Assembly (NCBI GenBank): GCA_019351895.1
Contig: JABBOH010000033.1
Coordinates: forward strand, 1-44,609
Length of the DNA: 44,609 bases
DNA from: Pseudomonadota bacterium
GTDB taxonomy: Bacteria; Pseudomonadota; Alphaproteobacteria; Acetobacterales; Acetobacteraceae
Reading direction: 5' to 3'
Shown here piece after piece: positions 43,669 to 44,609 of the stretch (its first letter is position 1; each line of letters opens with the position of its first letter). The position numbers were made by a program, and so were the translations under genes. The notes under the pieces are model-generated. The model was not told the DNA's origin. It made no database searches and saw nothing but the letters and a program-made list of their open reading frames with translations.

Positions 43669-44583
43669 ATGAGCCATATTGCTGTGATCGGCGCCGGTGT
43701 CGTCGGCTCATCCTGGGCACTTGTCTTCGCCCGGGCCGGGCAAACCGCGACGGTCTATGATACGGATGCCGCATCTCTGGCGCGCGCTCAGGACTTCATC
43801 CGTGGCGCGCTCGGGGGCGCACCTGAGACGGATACGATCCTCGGGCGCGTGACGACGACGGCGCGTCTTGAAGAGGCTCTGTCCGGCGCCGACTACGTGC
43901 AGGAGAGCGCGCCGGAGCGGCTTGAGGTCAAGCAGCCTCTGTATGTGGAGCTTGATCGGCTCGCGGCACCGGGCGCCATTCTGGCGAGTTCGACATCGGG
44001 ATTTCCCGCCTCCTCCTTCACCGAGCGGCTGGCCCATCGGGAGCGTTGCCTCGTCGTCCATCCCATCAACCCGCCGCATCTGATCCCGCTGGTGGAGATC
44101 GTGCCCGCGCCCTGGACTGCGCCGGAGGTGGTGGCGCGCGCCGCCAACCTGATGCGGGAAATAGGGCAGTCGCCCGTGATGCTGAAACGGGAAATTCCCG
44201 GGTTCCTCGTCAACCGTCTGCAAAGCGCCATCCTGAGCGAGGCCTTTCGTCTGATAGAGGATGGTGTATGCAACGCGGATGATGTCGACCGCGCAGTGTC
44301 CGACGGGCTTGGGCGCCGCTGGGCTTTCCTTGGGCCTTTCGAGACGATCGACCTCAACGCCCCAAGCGGCATCGCCGAATACTGTCTCAAGCTCGGAGCG
44401 ATGTATTTGGATCTGGCCAAGGATCAGGCCGATCCCCGGGAATGGACCCCCGAACTGGTCTCGGCGATCGAGCGGGAGTTGCGCACCCGAACGCCGGCCG
44501 ATGCGCTTCCCGAGCGGCGCGCGTGGCGCGACCTGCAGCTCGCGCGGCTCGACGCTATGAAGCGGTCGATCGCCACAGGCTAG
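43669..44583 (+). CDS. 3-hydroxyacyl-CoA dehydrogenase-family enzyme (L-gulonate 3-dehydrogenase/lambda-crystallin-like)
   Basis: A 304-residue NAD-dependent dehydrogenase. The Rossmann motif is VIGAGVVGSSWALVFARAG (residues 6-24) with acidic Asp31 after beta-2. The catalytic pair is His131 in VVHPINPPHLIPLVE and Glu143, with Ser109 in ASSTSGF and Asn134. The helical C-terminal domain has REIPGFLVNRLQSAILSEAFRL and lacks CoA-specific extensions, as in L-gulonate 3-dehydrogenase, which oxidises a sugar acid at C3. It is the last gene seen, 45 nt after the permease. A sugar-acid substrate fits the FCD regulator and transporter but is inferred. Confidence 0.9.
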   Translation: MSHIAVIGAGVVGSSWALVFARAGQTATVYDTDAASLARAQDFIRGALGGAPETDTILGRVTTTARLEEALSGADYVQESAPERLEVKQPLYVELDRLAAPGAILASSTSGFPASSFTERLAHRERCLVVHPINPPHLIPLVEIVPAPWTAPEVVARAANLMREIGQSPVMLKREIPGFLVNRLQSAILSEAFRLIEDGVCNADDVDRAVSDGLGRRWAFLGPFETIDLNAPSGIAEYCLKLGAMYLDLAKDQADPREWTPELVSAIERELRTRTPADALPERRAWRDLQLARLDAMKRSIATG

Positions 44584-44609
44584 AGTGGCAGTCCGAGCAC
44601 ATCCTCCGC

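Overview
The window is GC-rich DNA with the codon use, gene families and dense 1-8 nt gene overlaps typical of Alphaproteobacteria, most likely a soil or plant-associated member of the Hyphomicrobiales (Rhizobiales). This placement is inferred from gene content and composition; no rRNA, tRNA or other taxonomic marker is present. No phage, insertion sequence, CRISPR array or RNA gene was seen. It reads as an accessory catabolic region: five complete ABC uptake systems (four ribose type, one peptide/nickel type), each packaged with its own oxidoreductases or enzymes, and five transcription regulators (two GntR/FCD, one MarR, one LacI, plus unassigned control of the 21.5-25 kb cassette only by proximity).

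Layout. (1) 115-8296, minus strand: an operon of an FAD D-hydroxyacid oxidase, an SMP-30 lactonase, a ribose-type transporter (binding protein, ATPase, two different permeases) and an FMN L-hydroxyacid dehydrogenase, with a divergent GntR regulator at 8570. (2) 9472-10716: a secreted two-domain protein of unknown function with an Ala/Pro linker. (3) 10892-12135: an SDR enzyme converging on a MarR regulator, their stop codons sharing a CTAG. (4) 12271-20318, plus strand: a DadA-like oxidase, a DppBCDF-like transporter, a second DadA-like oxidase and a Tat-type binding protein, preceded by a near-perfect 25-bp palindrome that is a good MarR operator candidate. (5) 20655-25102: an SDR and a ribose-type transporter. 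(6) 25151-26338, minus: an RTX-like repeat protein. (7) 26687-34890, minus: a LacI regulator and an eight-gene translationally coupled operon (binding protein, single-domain ATPase, permease, phosphotriesterase-like hydrolase, GATase1-like protein, TenA_E-like protein, BtpA/SgcQ-like protein, PfkB kinase) behind a clear promoter with a 14-bp perfect palindrome at its start site. (8) 35407-36300: an SPFH/prohibitin protein. (9) 36392-37069: a composite scar of two gene remnants. (10) 37498-44583: a divergent GntR regulator and an operon of a SAF-domain NAD(P) oxidoreductase, a third ribose-type transporter set (fourth in the window) and a 3-hydroxyacyl-CoA-dehydrogenase-family enzyme.

The most interesting system is the LacI-controlled operon at 26.7-33.8 kb. 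Its enzyme set does not match a pathway I can name. Its btpA-like gene is split by an exact 17-bp tandem duplication that leaves the two halves joined by a TGATG stop/start overlap, so it may be a pseudogene, a sequence error or a two-chain protein.

Large open frames on the opposite strand of most genes are GC-driven shadows and were left out.
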